A stretch of DNA of 64,000 nt, taken from assembly GCA_022393335.1 (NCBI GenBank), contig JAJEKB010000927.1, forward strand, positions 1 to 64,000. The letters are read 5' to 3'. The position numbers and the translations under genes are program-made. The stretch is from Macrotrachela quadricornifera. Lineage: Eukaryota; Rotifera; Eurotatoria; Philodinida; Philodinidae. Under the pieces are notes generated by a model. The model did not search any database. It was not told the DNA's origin and worked only from the letters and a program-made list of their open reading frames with translations. Of this stretch, positions 36,330 to 48,395 are shown in pieces; positions within the stretch are counted from its first letter, which is position 1; every line of letters starts with the position of its first letter.

Positions 36330-36440
36330 AGTACTTCTAAAAGTACTTTAAAGTGCTGAAACGTACTTTTCAAAGTACTAAAAAGTGTTCAATTAGAAGT
36401 ACTTTTCCCATATTAAAAGAAATGGGATAAAGTACTTTAT
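36330..36440. repeat. Short repeats of AAGTACTTT
   Basis: Multiple overlapping palindromic AAGTACTTT words in about 110 bp immediately right of the palindromic element. Confidence 0.6.
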
Positions 36441-36450
36441 AGTAACTTGT

Positions 36451-36657
36451 TTGCTCAAAAACTTTTACATGGGTAGAAGTGAATTTTTACAAGGTGATAA
36501 CGATTCTAAACGCGAGTGTCATGTACTGATCAGATGGGAACACGATACCCAAGTTCAAGTTTTGTCGTGGCTCGCTGCATCGTTGAATCATACCCCAGTT
36601 GAAAGTATTTGGTCAATTATAAAAGATATAATAAACAAGTGCTCGAACAAGAAATAA
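36451..36657 (+). pseudogene. Tc1/mariner transposase C-terminal remnant
   Basis: A 68-codon frame with FLQGDNDSK, resembling the QDNDPKH catalytic Asp motif, and after about 35 residues VQVLSWLAASLNHTPVESIW, resembling the LxWPAxSPDLNPIExxW motif with the last catalytic Glu. Key positions have decayed (Ser-Pro-Asp-Leu-Asn is changed) and the N-terminal two thirds are missing, so it is a dead fragment. It lies next to TA-flanked non-coding elements. Confidence 0.65.
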
Positions 36658-37805
36658 AAATAGCGTGAAACAATGCATTAATTGATTTAGCAGAGATATT
36701 ATTTGATAGTATGAAATAGTGCATGCATTGCTCATTCGAAGCAAATGATGATTATACATTATAAAAAAAAAACACATAAACAATACCTCTATTTGATAAT
36801 AAATTTAATATAAAATTTTACACCCTAAAAAATTGAAAGGGGTAGGGAGATAGACTTTTGTTTAGGATTGTGTTATATATTCATTGGCTTTTTTATACAA
36901 GCCTAGTCAGCTGAATTTAATTAATGTCTCAAGCAAAAGTGGAAAAGGAAAAAATAGAGAAAATATGTAAATGGAGGATTTATTAGAATTGGTCAACTAG
37001 TCACCACCATTAGTTGCATAGCCGATTCTTTCGAATTTTGAAGAAATAGCAGAATTTTGTAGTTATCATGTATAATTTGAATTTTCTTTTCTTTTTTATT
37101 ATAATTGGAATTTTCGATCTTATACGATCATTTTCAACGTACCACGACCTTTTGTACTAGATGTTACAAGACACAAAAAAATGAACTAGACAAACCTAAA
37201 CATGAAAAATTATAATTAAAACAGCATTAATATTTAACATCATAACCATTGACATCATTATCTGACGTTTTCTAACATTTGAATGGTGTTGATCAAATCC
37301 AATACCAATATACCTGTAATTAATTACTCAAGACAAATTTTAAATTTATTATAAAATCTCAAGGATCTCTAATTTTCATACGCTTCTTTTGAAATTTGAT
37401 TCGTGGATAGAATGAAACTCATGTTTTGATACTATAATAATTTCGTAGACGAAATTACTATTGAAAGTTGGAAAGAATAAGAACACTATAAAAGATATGT
37501 TATCAGGTTCTTTGTTCGTTTTCTCCAACATTCTCATTCACCATTTTTCATTTATTTGTCTTATGATTTTTTTCTCACCATCATCAATAGAAACTAGATA
37601 AAGTTCGCACTTGAGTATCAAAAAAGGTAAATATATTGCGTAGTGAAAACAGTCGAGCAGTCATCCACCAACTATATAAATAGGTGTTCTGATTTCTTTC
37701 TCAACTTACAGACACAGGTATACGCAATTACTAATTATGGATGAGAAATTGATTCATAAGAGCATGAACAATCATTATATAGAATAGAACATTTCTGCAT
37801 TATCA
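36658..37805. other. Intergenic, promoter region of the ART-TPR gene
   Basis: About 1.1 kb of AT-rich sequence. The only clear signal is the TATA box listed separately. Confidence 0.4.
37674..37683 (+). promoter_or_regulatory. TATA box of the ART-TPR gene
   Basis: TATATAAATA followed by GG, 123-132 bp upstream of the start codon. A canonical TATA box suggests an inducible promoter, though no inducer can be read from the sequence. Confidence 0.5.
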
Positions 37806-40420
37806 ATGGATACTGCCACAACTACACAAGTAACAACAACAGCTAATGTCAACCGTCCGCATAGGTGGATTGCCCAGAATTATTTGTTAATCTGGATCGA
37901 TGTCAATATCGACGAATCAAACAAGGCTTTTCAAGATAGATTGGCACAATTAAAAACCATTGCTAATCAGGTCAACATTTTTACGGAACGAGATGAATGT
38001 GTTGATTTTCTTACTGATGTTGATGATGTGAAAGTCTTCTTAATAGTAGAAGGTACAATTGGTCAGCAAATAGTGCCCCTTATCCATGATATTCCTCAAC
38101 TGAAGGGCGTTTATGTGCACTGTGACAATAAATATTTGCATCAGAAATGGTCCGACAAGTCGATTAAGATCAAAGGTGTGCACACATCTATCACATCAAT
38201 TTGCGAAGCACTGAAAACAACTGTAAAACAATGCAATCAAGATACCATACCCATAAGCTATGTCACGGTGAAGGAAGGCGCTTCCAGCCAAGATCTAAAC
38301 CAACTGGAGCCCAGCTTTATGTACACCCAAATACTCAAGGATATTCTTCTTAAAACGGAATATGACGAACAATCCATCAAGGATCTCATCGCTTACTGCC
38401 GAAAAGGTGACCACGGATCATCAACGACTATTTCGCTATTTGAGACCACATATAATGCTAACTTAGCAATTTTGTGGTATACTTTCCCGTCATTCATATA
38501 TTCAATGCTTAATGGTGCTTTACGCATGCTGGATGCGAACACAATCATCACTATGGGCTTCTTTTTACGTGATCTTCATCAACAAATCAAAGGATTACAT
38601 AAAACACAAGTTAGTGGTTTCGAAGGGAAATCCTTTACGATTTACCGAGGACAAGGTCTATCGACTCAAGATTTTGAGAAACTTCGCAACACAAAAGGAG
38701 GATTAATATCTTTTAACAACTTCTTATCTACCACTACAAACCGAGAGGTTTCTCAGGAATTCTCCGAAATTGCTTTAACAAACACCGACACTGTCGGCAT
38801 TCTATTTAAAATGTTAATTAATCCTTCTATTTCGTCCACTCCTTTCGCTGCTATCCAAGAATTTAGCCAATTCAAAACGGAAGAAGAAATTCTCTTTTCC
38901 ATGCACTCCGTCTTTCGTATTGGTGAAATTACACAAATCGACAAAAACAGTCCACTTTATCAAGTAGAACTTACACTAACATCAGATGATGACCAACAGC
39001 TTCATACACTCACCAAATATATACAAGAAAGTGCTCATGGAACAGGATGGGAACGAATAGGTAGCTTGTTGCTTCGCATAAACCAGTTGGACAAAGCCGA
39101 AGAACTCTACACATTATTACTCGAACAGACGTCCGATGAGAGTGATGAAGCACAATATTATAATCAACTTGGATTAGTGAAGAATGAGCAAGGTGATTAT
39201 GAAAAGGCCATCTGGTACTATGAAAGAGGACATGAAATTCATCAAAAGACTCTTCCTCCAAATCATCCTTTATTGGCTACTTCCTACAGCAACATTGGTG
39301 GGGTGTATTGCCAAATGGGAATGTTTCCAAAAGCACTTTCGTATTTTGAAAAAGCACTTGAAATTCATCAAAGATCTCTTCCTCTAAATCATCCTTCATT
39401 GGCTACTTCCTACAACAACATCGCTGTAGTGTGTGAGAACATGGGAGAGTATTCGAAAGCACTTTTATTTTTCGAAACAGCACTTAAAATTCGTCAAAAA
39501 ACGCTTCCTGCAAATCATCCTGATGTGGCTACTTCCTATAACAACATCGCTGGAGTGTATGACAACATCGGAGAGTATTCGAAAGCACTTCCGTTTTACG
39601 AAAAAGCACTTGAAATCAAACAAAAAACTCTTCCTACAAACCATCCTTCATTGGCTACTTCCAGCAATAACATCGCTGCAGTGTATCACAACATCGGAGA
39701 GTATTCGAAAGCACTTTCGATTTATGAAAAAGCACTTGAAGTTCATCAAAAATCCCTTCCTTCAACTCACCCTTCATTGGCTACTTCCTACAATAACACC
39801 GCTGGAGTGTATTACAACATGGGAGAGTATTCGAAAGCACTTTCGTANNNNNNNNNNNNNNNNNNNNNNNNNNNNNNNNNNNNNNNNNNNNNNNNNNNNN
39901 NNNNNNNNNNNNNNNNNNNNNNNNNNNNNNNNNNNNNNNNNNNNNNNNNNNNNNNNNNNNNNNNNNNNNNNNNNNNNNNNNNNNNNNNNNNNNNNNNNNN
40001 NNNNNNNNNNNNNNNNNNNNNNNNNNNNNNNNNNNNNNNNNNNNNNNNNNNNNNNNNNNNNNNNNNNNNNNNNNNNNNNNNNNNNNNNNNNNNNNNNNNN
40101 NNNNNNNATTGGCTACTTCCTACAACAACATCGGTTTCGTGTATAACAACATGGAAGAGTATTCGAAAGCACTTTCATTTTACGAAAAAGCACTTGAAAT
40201 GCGACGAAAATCTCTTCCTGAAAATCATCCTGATTTTGCGCAGTCCTACAACAACATCGCTGCGGTGTACTACGGCATTGGAGAGTATTCGAAAACACTT
40301 TTGTACATGGAACGTGCTCTTAACATTTTTCAAACTGCATTACCTTCGAATCATCCTAATATTAAAACTGTGCAAGAGAATTTAGAATTGGTAAGAAATA
40401 AATTGTCACGTATTATGTGA
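37806..40420 (+). CDS. ADP-ribosyltransferase with C-terminal TPR repeats (assembly gap inside)
   Basis: Intronless. Residues about 25-150 form an alpha/beta domain (NYLLIWIDVNID, FLIVEGTIGQ, LKGVYVHCDN) with an alternating strand-helix look; I do not recognise it. Residues about 160-395 form an R-S-E type ART domain: Arg281 in FTIYRGQGL, Ser308 in NNFLSTTT, and Glu359/Glu361 in FKTEEEIL. All catalytic positions are present, so arginine mono-ADP-ribosylation is plausible. From about residue 430 there are 42-residue TPRs of kinesin-light-chain type (GEYSKALxFYEKALEIxQKT, then NHPxLATSYNNI), usually protein-binding. A run of 260 N (39848-40107) interrupts the repeats. Coding resumes at 40108 in another frame and ends at the TGA at 40418-40420, so the gap size is arbitrary. 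No signal peptide. Such ART-TPR fusions are known to be expanded in rotifers; the target is unknown. Confidence 0.88.
39200..40350 (+). repeat. 126 bp tandem repeat encoding TPR units
   Basis: The phrase TTGGCTACTTCC recurs at about 39273, 39399, 39651 and 39777, with a GTGGCTACTTCC variant near 39525, a strict 126 bp period. It recurs at 40109 after the gap, 332 bp from the previous copy, which is not a multiple of 126. Confidence 0.9.
39848..40107. other. Assembly gap (260 N)
   Basis: Run of 260 N inside the tandem TPR repeats. With a 126 bp period the true missing length should be 180, 306 or 432 bp rather than 260. Confidence 0.95.
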
Positions 40421-42359
40421 TAAATAAAGGAAAACCGTTTTCACCTACTCGAATTGTTTCTGTTTTTTTAATTTTTCTCGCGCGCGCGTACAGAGAAACT
40501 CTCTGTAATAATTGAAACACAATGGGCATAGCCGTTTGGTAAGGCAATACATGTACATACGTACATGTATAACAAGCCTTCCCGTACATGTGTGCATTTC
40601 GCTTATTAAGAGAATTTCTCTGTAGTATTAAGGTAATAATCACCTTGGAACATAAACCTAATATACATTGTGGTTGAATAGATATTCTGGAAATAAATCT
40701 AAAAAGAAAAAAAATCGGAAAAATGATTAAAAAAGAACTTACTTTGAATTGTATTGAATTGGTTCGATTTGATTGTTATCGATGTTTGAATAGGATCCTG
40801 ATTAATGATGAAATGAAGAAAAACAGAGGTGTGTTCATATAAGCATGCAGTCATATTATCGTGTAATTGGTACAACTAATTAATTAATGAACTTTCGTCA
40901 TTGATTTCAAATAAATGAAATAAAGAAAGCAGAATGAAATTATCTATTTAATCATGAATATAATATAAATTAATTTGTAAATATTAGTTGTATTGATAGA
41001 AAATTGAATAGATTGTTGATCAAGTGATAAATATTTGTTCTCCAGTAGTGCGAAGTATTAATATGATTTATTTATTCACGGGAGAGAGAGACAAAAATAC
41101 AATGAGTTCGCTATTCAACACATGTAATGTAATACATTACGCATGTAACGAAAAAACCAAAAAAAAATCATTTAAACGGTTATTTTCAAAATTTTCATCA
41201 TTTAAATGATGATTTGTTAAGGCCTCCCCCTCCCCCGAGTGAAAAATCTATTTTCTTTCCTGAACACTCAATCTTAATGAAATTTTTACTGGATATATAC
41301 CTGACCTTTGATAGTTCCCAGTAAAAGTTTGAGCCCGTAATATTGAGTTTTGCGGGAATTATCCTAACATTATAGATCAAAAACTAGGTCTCCGTGTTCG
41401 AAAGATTTTTTCGCAGTTTTAATGATATGAACCTCGAAATAGCGTCAGAATGTACAGAAGACCTGTCGCAATCACCTAACAAAGCCGGTTTTTTCAGAAA
41501 AAAAAATTTTTTTTTAAAAGGTTTTTAGAAAAAATCTAGGTTAAGTTTTTTGAAAACTCGATTTTTTTGTAAACAACTAAATTGAAAACAAAAATTTCAG
41601 CTTTGTTAGGTTGTCGCGCTGAGCTTTAGCTTCATTTCAAGACCTTTCCGAGCTTTTTAGCATTCAAAATGGCAGAAAAATCTTTGTCACACTGACAGAC
41701 AAAAATCATTTCTCATCAAATGAAGGCTTTTTGCAAGCTTAGGACAGTACTTCTATTTTCTCTTATAATCTTTTTAGAGAGAAGTATTGTCTCAAGAAAT
41801 TCAAGTTCCTCAGAACGTTTATTGGTGAAGGCCACGATACTGGCGAGTTTTATTAGAAATGAAGCTTTTCAGATAGGAAAAATCTCTTTACAAGAAATTT
41901 AGGAAATTATCGCAGTTGAAGATGTGCGAACTCATTGATTGTTGAACGAGAACTAACAGAAAGATAATTTTTTTCAAATCCAAAAATCTTGGAAGTTTTG
42001 AAAACACCAAAAATATCCCCTTCGCAGAGTTAACGAAATTGCTGTCCGAATATTTATAAGAAAACTCGAGACGTTCGTGGTCTCAAATTTAATTTTTTTT
42101 GAAAAATCATTATTTTGACAGGATCAAAGTTTCCAAGTAGATTTCTCTTTTAATTCTATGAGTCCTGACATTTTTCTACCGAATTTAAGTTTGATAAAAT
42201 ATACTATTAAGTAGCTAGATGATATTACGAAACCTCTGGTTAAGTTAAAACAAAAACTGCGTGATTATATGATTACATATTTATTCCTTTCAATGCTGAT
42301 ATATATAGTTTTGATAATACAGAGAAAAATAATTTTTTACGCATAAACAAACACCACAA
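40421..42359. other. Intergenic
   Basis: About 1.9 kb without a gene. A CG dinucleotide run lies near 40480 and an ATGTACATACGTACATGT palindrome near 40550. ACCTAACAAAGC near 41474 recurs inverted near 41600. Confidence 0.4.
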
Positions 42360-43241
42360 TAAGTATACATTACATCTGTTCTTTTTTCTCTTCCTTTCGT
42401 ACTACAATAAGCATATCTACGACGAGTTGAAATAACTTCTGACATATGAGCTAACAGTTGTGGTGTTTTAGGATTTCCGTATCACTAATGTTCTTTTCGA
42501 AGCGCATCTTCTTCTGATTACTCATTGCCAAAGGTCTTCCTAGCCTTTTTCTACTACAATGATTACCTATCATATCAGTGCAATGCTAATAAATGATATA
42601 TATTCTATAATACTAATATTACTATTAGAAAGATGTCTTTAATAGATAAATGAATTTACCAATGACATACCAAGGAAATGAAAAAATATTCTTATAAACT
42701 TGAAAAAAGGAATCCATTGATCAATCTATATTGTTTCCTAATGCATGTCTATCAAAATAATTGAAAGAAGTGCAGAAACTTGAATTGTCAACTTTCCATT
42801 CTCCCCAATCATCCATTGAATTTTGGTTTTGTTCTTCGATTAATGAATCATTATCTTCAAAACTACTACTTTCAAATTCATGAGAACCAATTGTACTTTC
42901 ATTTTCATCGGATAAGATTTCGTCACACTCTCAATCCATTATCTTTTAGAAAACAGTTAGGTTTCATCACGGCACAATGAGTCAAAACACGAATTTTTCA
43001 GAAATTTAGATTTTTCAAGAAATCTCTCTGAAATCAAATGAACATACTTCAGTACACTTTTCGATATTGTTTATTCATACGGATGTCTGTACAATTTTGC
43101 ACAAATACGTCTTAATTACGAACATTTGTTGAAAAGATTCCTTCTAGATCTTAAAAACCACAAACATATTTGAAATTCTTTGAAAATCAGAAATTTTCAC
43201 TAGCTGAGACATAAATGTCCTACTGGAACTCAAAGGGTTAA
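42360..43241 (-). pseudogene. Internally deleted piggyBac-like element
   Basis: The right end is CAAAGGGTTAA at 43231-43241, which on the minus strand reads TTAACCCTTTG, the classic piggyBac terminus with its TTAA target. Going leftward on the minus strand, an acidic N-terminal stretch (DEILSDENESTIGSHEFESS, then MDDWGEWK) at about 42930-42790 resembles the start of piggyBac transposases. Next comes KRLGRPLAMSNQKKMRF and, in another frame, STRRRYAYCSTKGREKKEQ at about 42440-42380, like the basic and Cys-rich C-terminal part. The catalytic DDD core is missing. The left terminus was not found. Confidence 0.45.
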
Positions 43242-44029
43242 TAGGATGAACTGTCAGAATTGCTTCTGGGAATCCATAGTTTCAATATTTTTGCCGCCGA
43301 AGGCAGCTACGCTCACAACAATTTTTTTAGAACGTTGTTATTCCCCGTGCGCGTAAAATTAGATGTTCTCTAAGGTCATAAGCATACCATTTTACAGTGG
43401 ATGAATAGGAAACTGCGTCTTACTTCGATGAAAATTTACCGGGAGGGAGGGCATTGCACACTCGTACACCCGCGGTGGTTACACCACTAGTATTATCCTG
43501 ACTTTTTTTCATTCAAATACGTTTATTAAGCGTAAAATCCTAGCAATGCAAAATATCTTTCATCACTTGAAATTAAGATTTGCTGAATCTATGTAATCAC
43601 AAACTAAGTAAATCTTAGGGTAAATAGAGGTGTCAGGGTTTAGCATTTCATAGAGTTTCGTTGTCTAAGAATTCGAGCTCATTTCAATATTCAATTTTTA
43701 TGTACCTTCAATACAATGGACGATTCACATATCCTTTTACCGTCTTTTCCCACAAAGCTACAATGAGCTGCGGATTCCAAGAAATTTGACACTCTGTACG
43801 GGTTCCATTCTCAGAACAATAGAGTACATCAACAAGTCCAATGTAAAGTCTTGACATTTTGCTTTACATATTCTACAGAAACAGAAAAATAGCTCAAACA
43901 TTACTATTTTTCAACTGTAAATTTTTAAATACTATAGGTTTTTATTTTCAATTGATTATAATAAATTGAAAATGATTCGACTCTTTTTCAACTAAATTTC
44001 GAGCAGAAAATGGTTTTCTTTGGTATGTG
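43242..44029. other. Intergenic
   Basis: AT-rich with no recognised gene. Short GC-richer pieces around 43290-43500 may be fragments of unidentified transposons. Confidence 0.35.
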
Positions 44030-45115
44030 ATGAATCAACAACTAAACAGTTATGCATCATCATTAGATCCGTTGATTCCATCTACAAAATTTTTAAAGAT
44101 TTTGTAGAGCTGTATGAAATATCTGCATGAAATGCTTCAACAATTGTTGAAGCAATATTTAAAGGCCATTTATATCCACTGTGTTGCACATTGTTTAGAT
44201 TTAGCTGTACATGATTTAACAGATTAATGTGCTTCTATTGATAACTGCATACCTAGTATAAAAGATATTATTGATTTTATACGTCGATCACCGAAACACC
44301 TTATTATTATGAAAGAAGTATTTAATCAAATATCATTACCTTATATGAATCTTACGACATTATGTTTAACCACATGAACTATGTGCGGTGAATTGAATGG
44401 TCCATTATTAAAAAACTATGAACGAGGTAAAAAATGCGATGACATTTTCGTAATGCTTACTATATAATAGGTGGCGAAACAGTCATGAGAGCACCTGATT
44501 TTGAAGAAAGTTTCAAAACTATTAGCGAGATGATCTTAAAATCATTAATGTGTTCTACCCTTCTTCTCATTTCATTTGATATATAAATTTCGCAAGAAAA
44601 CCTTTCAGTCAAGTACAAATAGTATCCTTAGTGGTGCGATAGTATTTTTATCGGAATGAGGAGTATTATTTTTTGTTTGCTAGCTTTTAAAAAGTTTATA
44701 CATTGATAAATTAAAATTGAATTTTAGTACAAGAAGCTTTATTCGCAATAAGTGAAGGAAAAGGTGGTCCAGATATAAAAGCAAACGACTCAGATGAACA
44801 AATCACGCACATTTTAAAGTTCTGATTGCCGTTTATAAGATGTCTTTTGCACTGATGAAACAATTATTCATCATTTTCGGCGTATTTAAAGTAAAAAAGT
44901 CTTTGTAAATGATTAATTTTAAATTATTTTATAATCAAGTAAATAAAGATAGTGAAGGTTTAACAGAAAAACCTATTCTATTTCGACTTCAACGACTACT
45001 ACGACGATATGAATCAAATACAATTCCTGTAAATCATGCAAGTTGTGAAATTGTTTTTATCAAAAACAGTATGTTGAAGCATGCCAACATTTATATCATC
45101 AAATGAACAAAGACA
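44030..45115 (+). pseudogene. Second decayed hAT-like transposase
   Basis: Plus-strand fragments interrupted by stops and frameshifts. YIHCVAHCLDLAVHDLTD near 44170 matches the cysteine/histidine AHxLxL motif of hAT/ZMYM1-like transposases. After a TAA it continues CASIDNCIPSIKDIIDFIRR and PKHLIIMKEVFNQ, then MCGELNGPLLKNYE beyond another stop. Further weak segments (EALFAISEGKGG, RLQRLLRRYESNT) follow to about 45100. Its reading order is opposite to the hAT remnant at 13080-14760, and the two are not close copies. Confidence 0.55.
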
Positions 45116-45615
45116 GGGACTTTTTTTTAGGGAGCTGTTTCTTTTAATAACAACAACATCGAACAGTCTGAAAACGAATAATATCATATGGAGTCTCTTA
45201 GAGGACCCTGGATTCAAACAATAAGCTATTAAACGATGAAAATTATATCCAAACTGAGCCTTATCTAATTTTGAGATCTTCCATCACCCCTGGACATATG
45301 GTAATGTATAAGACAGAATCGTTGAATTATGATACATTTGATCTAATTGATGTTTGAAAAAGAACTATTCGTAACTTCACATTTTCATAGTATTGGCAAA
45401 TTGTTTTTTTTTCTTTTTCCAAATAACTATTCGATCATTTTATTCAAATAAAGATAAAGAACACACAAAAAAAATTGTTAGAATAACGCAGAAGAATAAA
45501 AGACAAAGTCATAAACATACATCAAGATAAACGAAAAAAACAAAATTCAAATTTCCACTAAATATTCTTTCTTTCTTTCTTTTTCTTTTATAAAGTCGAT
45601 ATTTGTACAATATGC
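45116..45615. other. Intergenic / HGSNAT 3' flank
   Basis: AT-rich spacer with TTTC and TTTTC tracts; the part near 45600 should be the HGSNAT 3' UTR. Confidence 0.4.
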
Positions 45616-48395
45616 TTAAAGCACAAGAAAAACTCGTTTTTTAAAGAAAATATATGCAATTATAATCCAAAAAATACATCCCCATAAAGCCATAGCAAGA
45701 TGTCCTGCATGTGTATTAGCAACAACCCATTGAACAGGAAAATATGTAGCAAAAACAATATGTGCAATATAAATAAGAATTGAATTCGTTCCAGGATATT
45801 GAAATGGTGTTGCATTCCACCATTTAAATTTATCAATAAATATATACATTATCGAAAAACCAATAAATGCTAAACCAGCTAAACAATCAACAAAATACCG
45901 TAGAAATTTCAATAATAAAAAAACTTAAAATCTTCTTACCAGTAAAAAATGAAAATGATAATGTCCAAAGATTTTTATTTAATGGCATAAGACCACCATC
46001 AAATGTTCCTGAAGTAAGACCAACACCTATTGCCGTTGTAAAAATACCCCAAGCAAAAAGACGTATAAGTCGATCAAGATCCGATTGATACATAACTACA
46101 CATCACAAAAATCAAAAATCTTAATAAATAAAAATAAATATAGAAAAAATTTTCCAACCAAGTATTCGTCCAGCTTGAACACCTAAATAAGCTAAAAAGA
46201 TAGTTGGAATAACTCCAAGTAAATTTTCTGAATCAAATGGTTGTTTACAACCTAAAAGAAAATATATTATCTTATTAAAACTAATCGTGTAAATATTTTT
46301 TTTATACCATAAACAAGTTGACATGTTGGATATTGATATAAATGTTTATCAGTTAATATAATTCGATCAATATAACCTGTTATACCACCAGTACAATTTT
46401 CATATTTACCATTTTCATGTAAACCCCCTAAGAAAAAAAACTATTCATAAATTCTACTAAAACAAAGAAATTAATATAAGACATTATTGTTCTAACATTT
46501 ATCTATATTTTTTCTAGAATAGTTGAATAGTCAAAGACTATGACTTAGAGTTAGAATATTTTTGTGTCTATTTTTACACAAGACCAATACAAAAAACCGA
46601 AATAGAATTATATTGTACAAACGATATTTACCAGGACCTAAATATCCAGCTGGACAATCTTCAAATGGAACTAAATAAACAACAAGTATCCAAATTGTAG
46701 TTAAACCAATAATTAATAACCATTGAAGTGGAAAATTTGATATATCTCGAAAAACTGTTGTAACACGTTTTGCTCGTCCACTTTTAACTGTTGTTGTTGT
46801 TATTGTTGATGTATGTTTTGGATTCATATTAAGATTTGCTGTTAATGAATATTGTTTTGGTCGTGTACAAAGTACTTCAATTATTCCAATAACACCATAA
46901 ACAATAGCAAAACGTTGTAAAACACCAAGTATTCGAACATTATTTAAATCAACTTTAAAACGTGTATTAAGTATAAAACCAATAATCTAAATACAATAAT
47001 ATTAAAACTTATTATTTGTTTAAAAGATTAAACATACGAATAATTTTAAAGTACGCATAGCAACTTTAATAAGTAATGTTTGTTTTGAAACACCTTTATC
47101 AAGTGCATTTTTTAATGAAAATACTAATGATGCTCCTAGTATCCAAACAAATAATGGAAAAACAATATCAGCAAATGTTATTCCATGCCATGATGAATGT
47201 TGAAATTGTGCATAACCTCCACCACCATAATTAACAAATATCATTGCGATTAAAGCTAAAATTAATCAAAAAAAAAAAGGTTTTTTAATAAGAAAAATTT
47301 TTTTTAAAATTATTTACCAAAACCACGAAATGCATCAAGACTAAGTAAACGTTTTGATCTTGGTACAATAATATGTGATACTTTATGTATTGATGGAGTT
47401 TTTGTACCATTTAAATTACATTCTGTTGAATTTATTGTATCAATTCCAGATTGACATATTGTTGTTGATGTTACTGGTGGACATGTTTGTAAATCATATG
47501 AATGTGTAGATTCTTGTGGTGGTACATGATTAAAACAACGATTTTTTATATTTAATAAATATTCACGTAATTTCATTCGTTGTGAAAATATACAAAAAAT
47601 AAATAATGCCAATAAAATAACACTTGCAACAATTAATGGTGTATAAACATTAGTTGTTAAACGTCGTGTTATTAAAACACATTTATAATTATTATCTGAA
47701 GTTGAATTTGTTGATAATGTATTAGATAATTGAACATTAAGAGTATATTGTCCATGTTCAGAAAGATAAAGAGTTTCCGAACATGATGATGTATTACTTG
47801 ATTCAATACGAATATGATAAGTATATTTCGTATTTACTGTAAGATTTAATATTTGATTTGATGATAAATCTTGTGCAATTATTTCATATGGACAATCAAT
47901 ACATTCAATAACTTGAATATATACTGTTAAATTGCCTGAAATCTAGATTAAAAAAGGTAATATGTATATATCTTTCAATAGAATGAAAATTTAAAATTTA
48001 TTTTTTTTCCTTACTTGATTATCAACAATAATATCCACGGTAGCTTGATCTATACCTAATGGTATTGTATTATTAAATATATTTGATGATGTTCTTGTTA
48101 TAAGTCGATCTTCTCCATTATTAAAACTTAATTGTCGACGTAATTGTATAAAATTACTTTGATTACTACTACTACTATTATTCATTAATAATGATGAACG
48201 AACAGTAGTTAAAAAATTTGTTCGATAGAATTCTTTTATTTCATTATTAAATGAACATTGTTGATATAATAATCGACGATCATAATGAGTAGAATCCATT
48301 GATGTACTACCAATATCATATCCAATATAAATAGATATGATTATTTGATAAAGTAATAATTGTATAATAGAAATAAAATAGAATTTTTTATACAT
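45616..48395 (-). CDS. HGSNAT: Heparan-alpha-glucosaminide N-acetyltransferase
   Basis: Eight exons: 48015-48395, 47318-47942, 47038-47255, 46632-46986, 46308-46427, 46159-46251, 45940-46095, 45616-45878, summing to 2211 nt (736 aa). The start MYKKFYFISIIQLLLYQIII gives a signal-anchor; an ATG 18 codons upstream is also possible. A luminal domain with paired Cys (ECIDCPYE) is followed by multiple membrane segments. RLLSLDAFRGF, IFVNYGGGGYAQFQHSSWHG and ADIVFPLFVWILGASL match the human enzyme; the His in FQHSSW corresponds to the acetylated active-site His. Later GVLQRFAIVY, CPAGYLGPGG, NCTGGITGYIDR, AYLGVQAGRILG, GLMPLNKNLWTLSF and PFQYPGTNSILIYIAH also match. The enzyme carries acetyl groups from cytosolic acetyl-CoA across the lysosomal membrane to heparan sulfate. 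It should be functional. Confidence 0.95.

Noticed and set aside
37806..40385. A continuous 859-residue frame through the N run
   Set aside because: After the gap this frame gives non-TPR sequence, while the frame ending at 40420 gives proper TPR repeats. The gap length is arbitrary, so the long frame's C-terminus is wrong.
43730..43880. Possible transposase fragment on the minus strand
   Set aside because: Translations in three frames showed no motif I could name.
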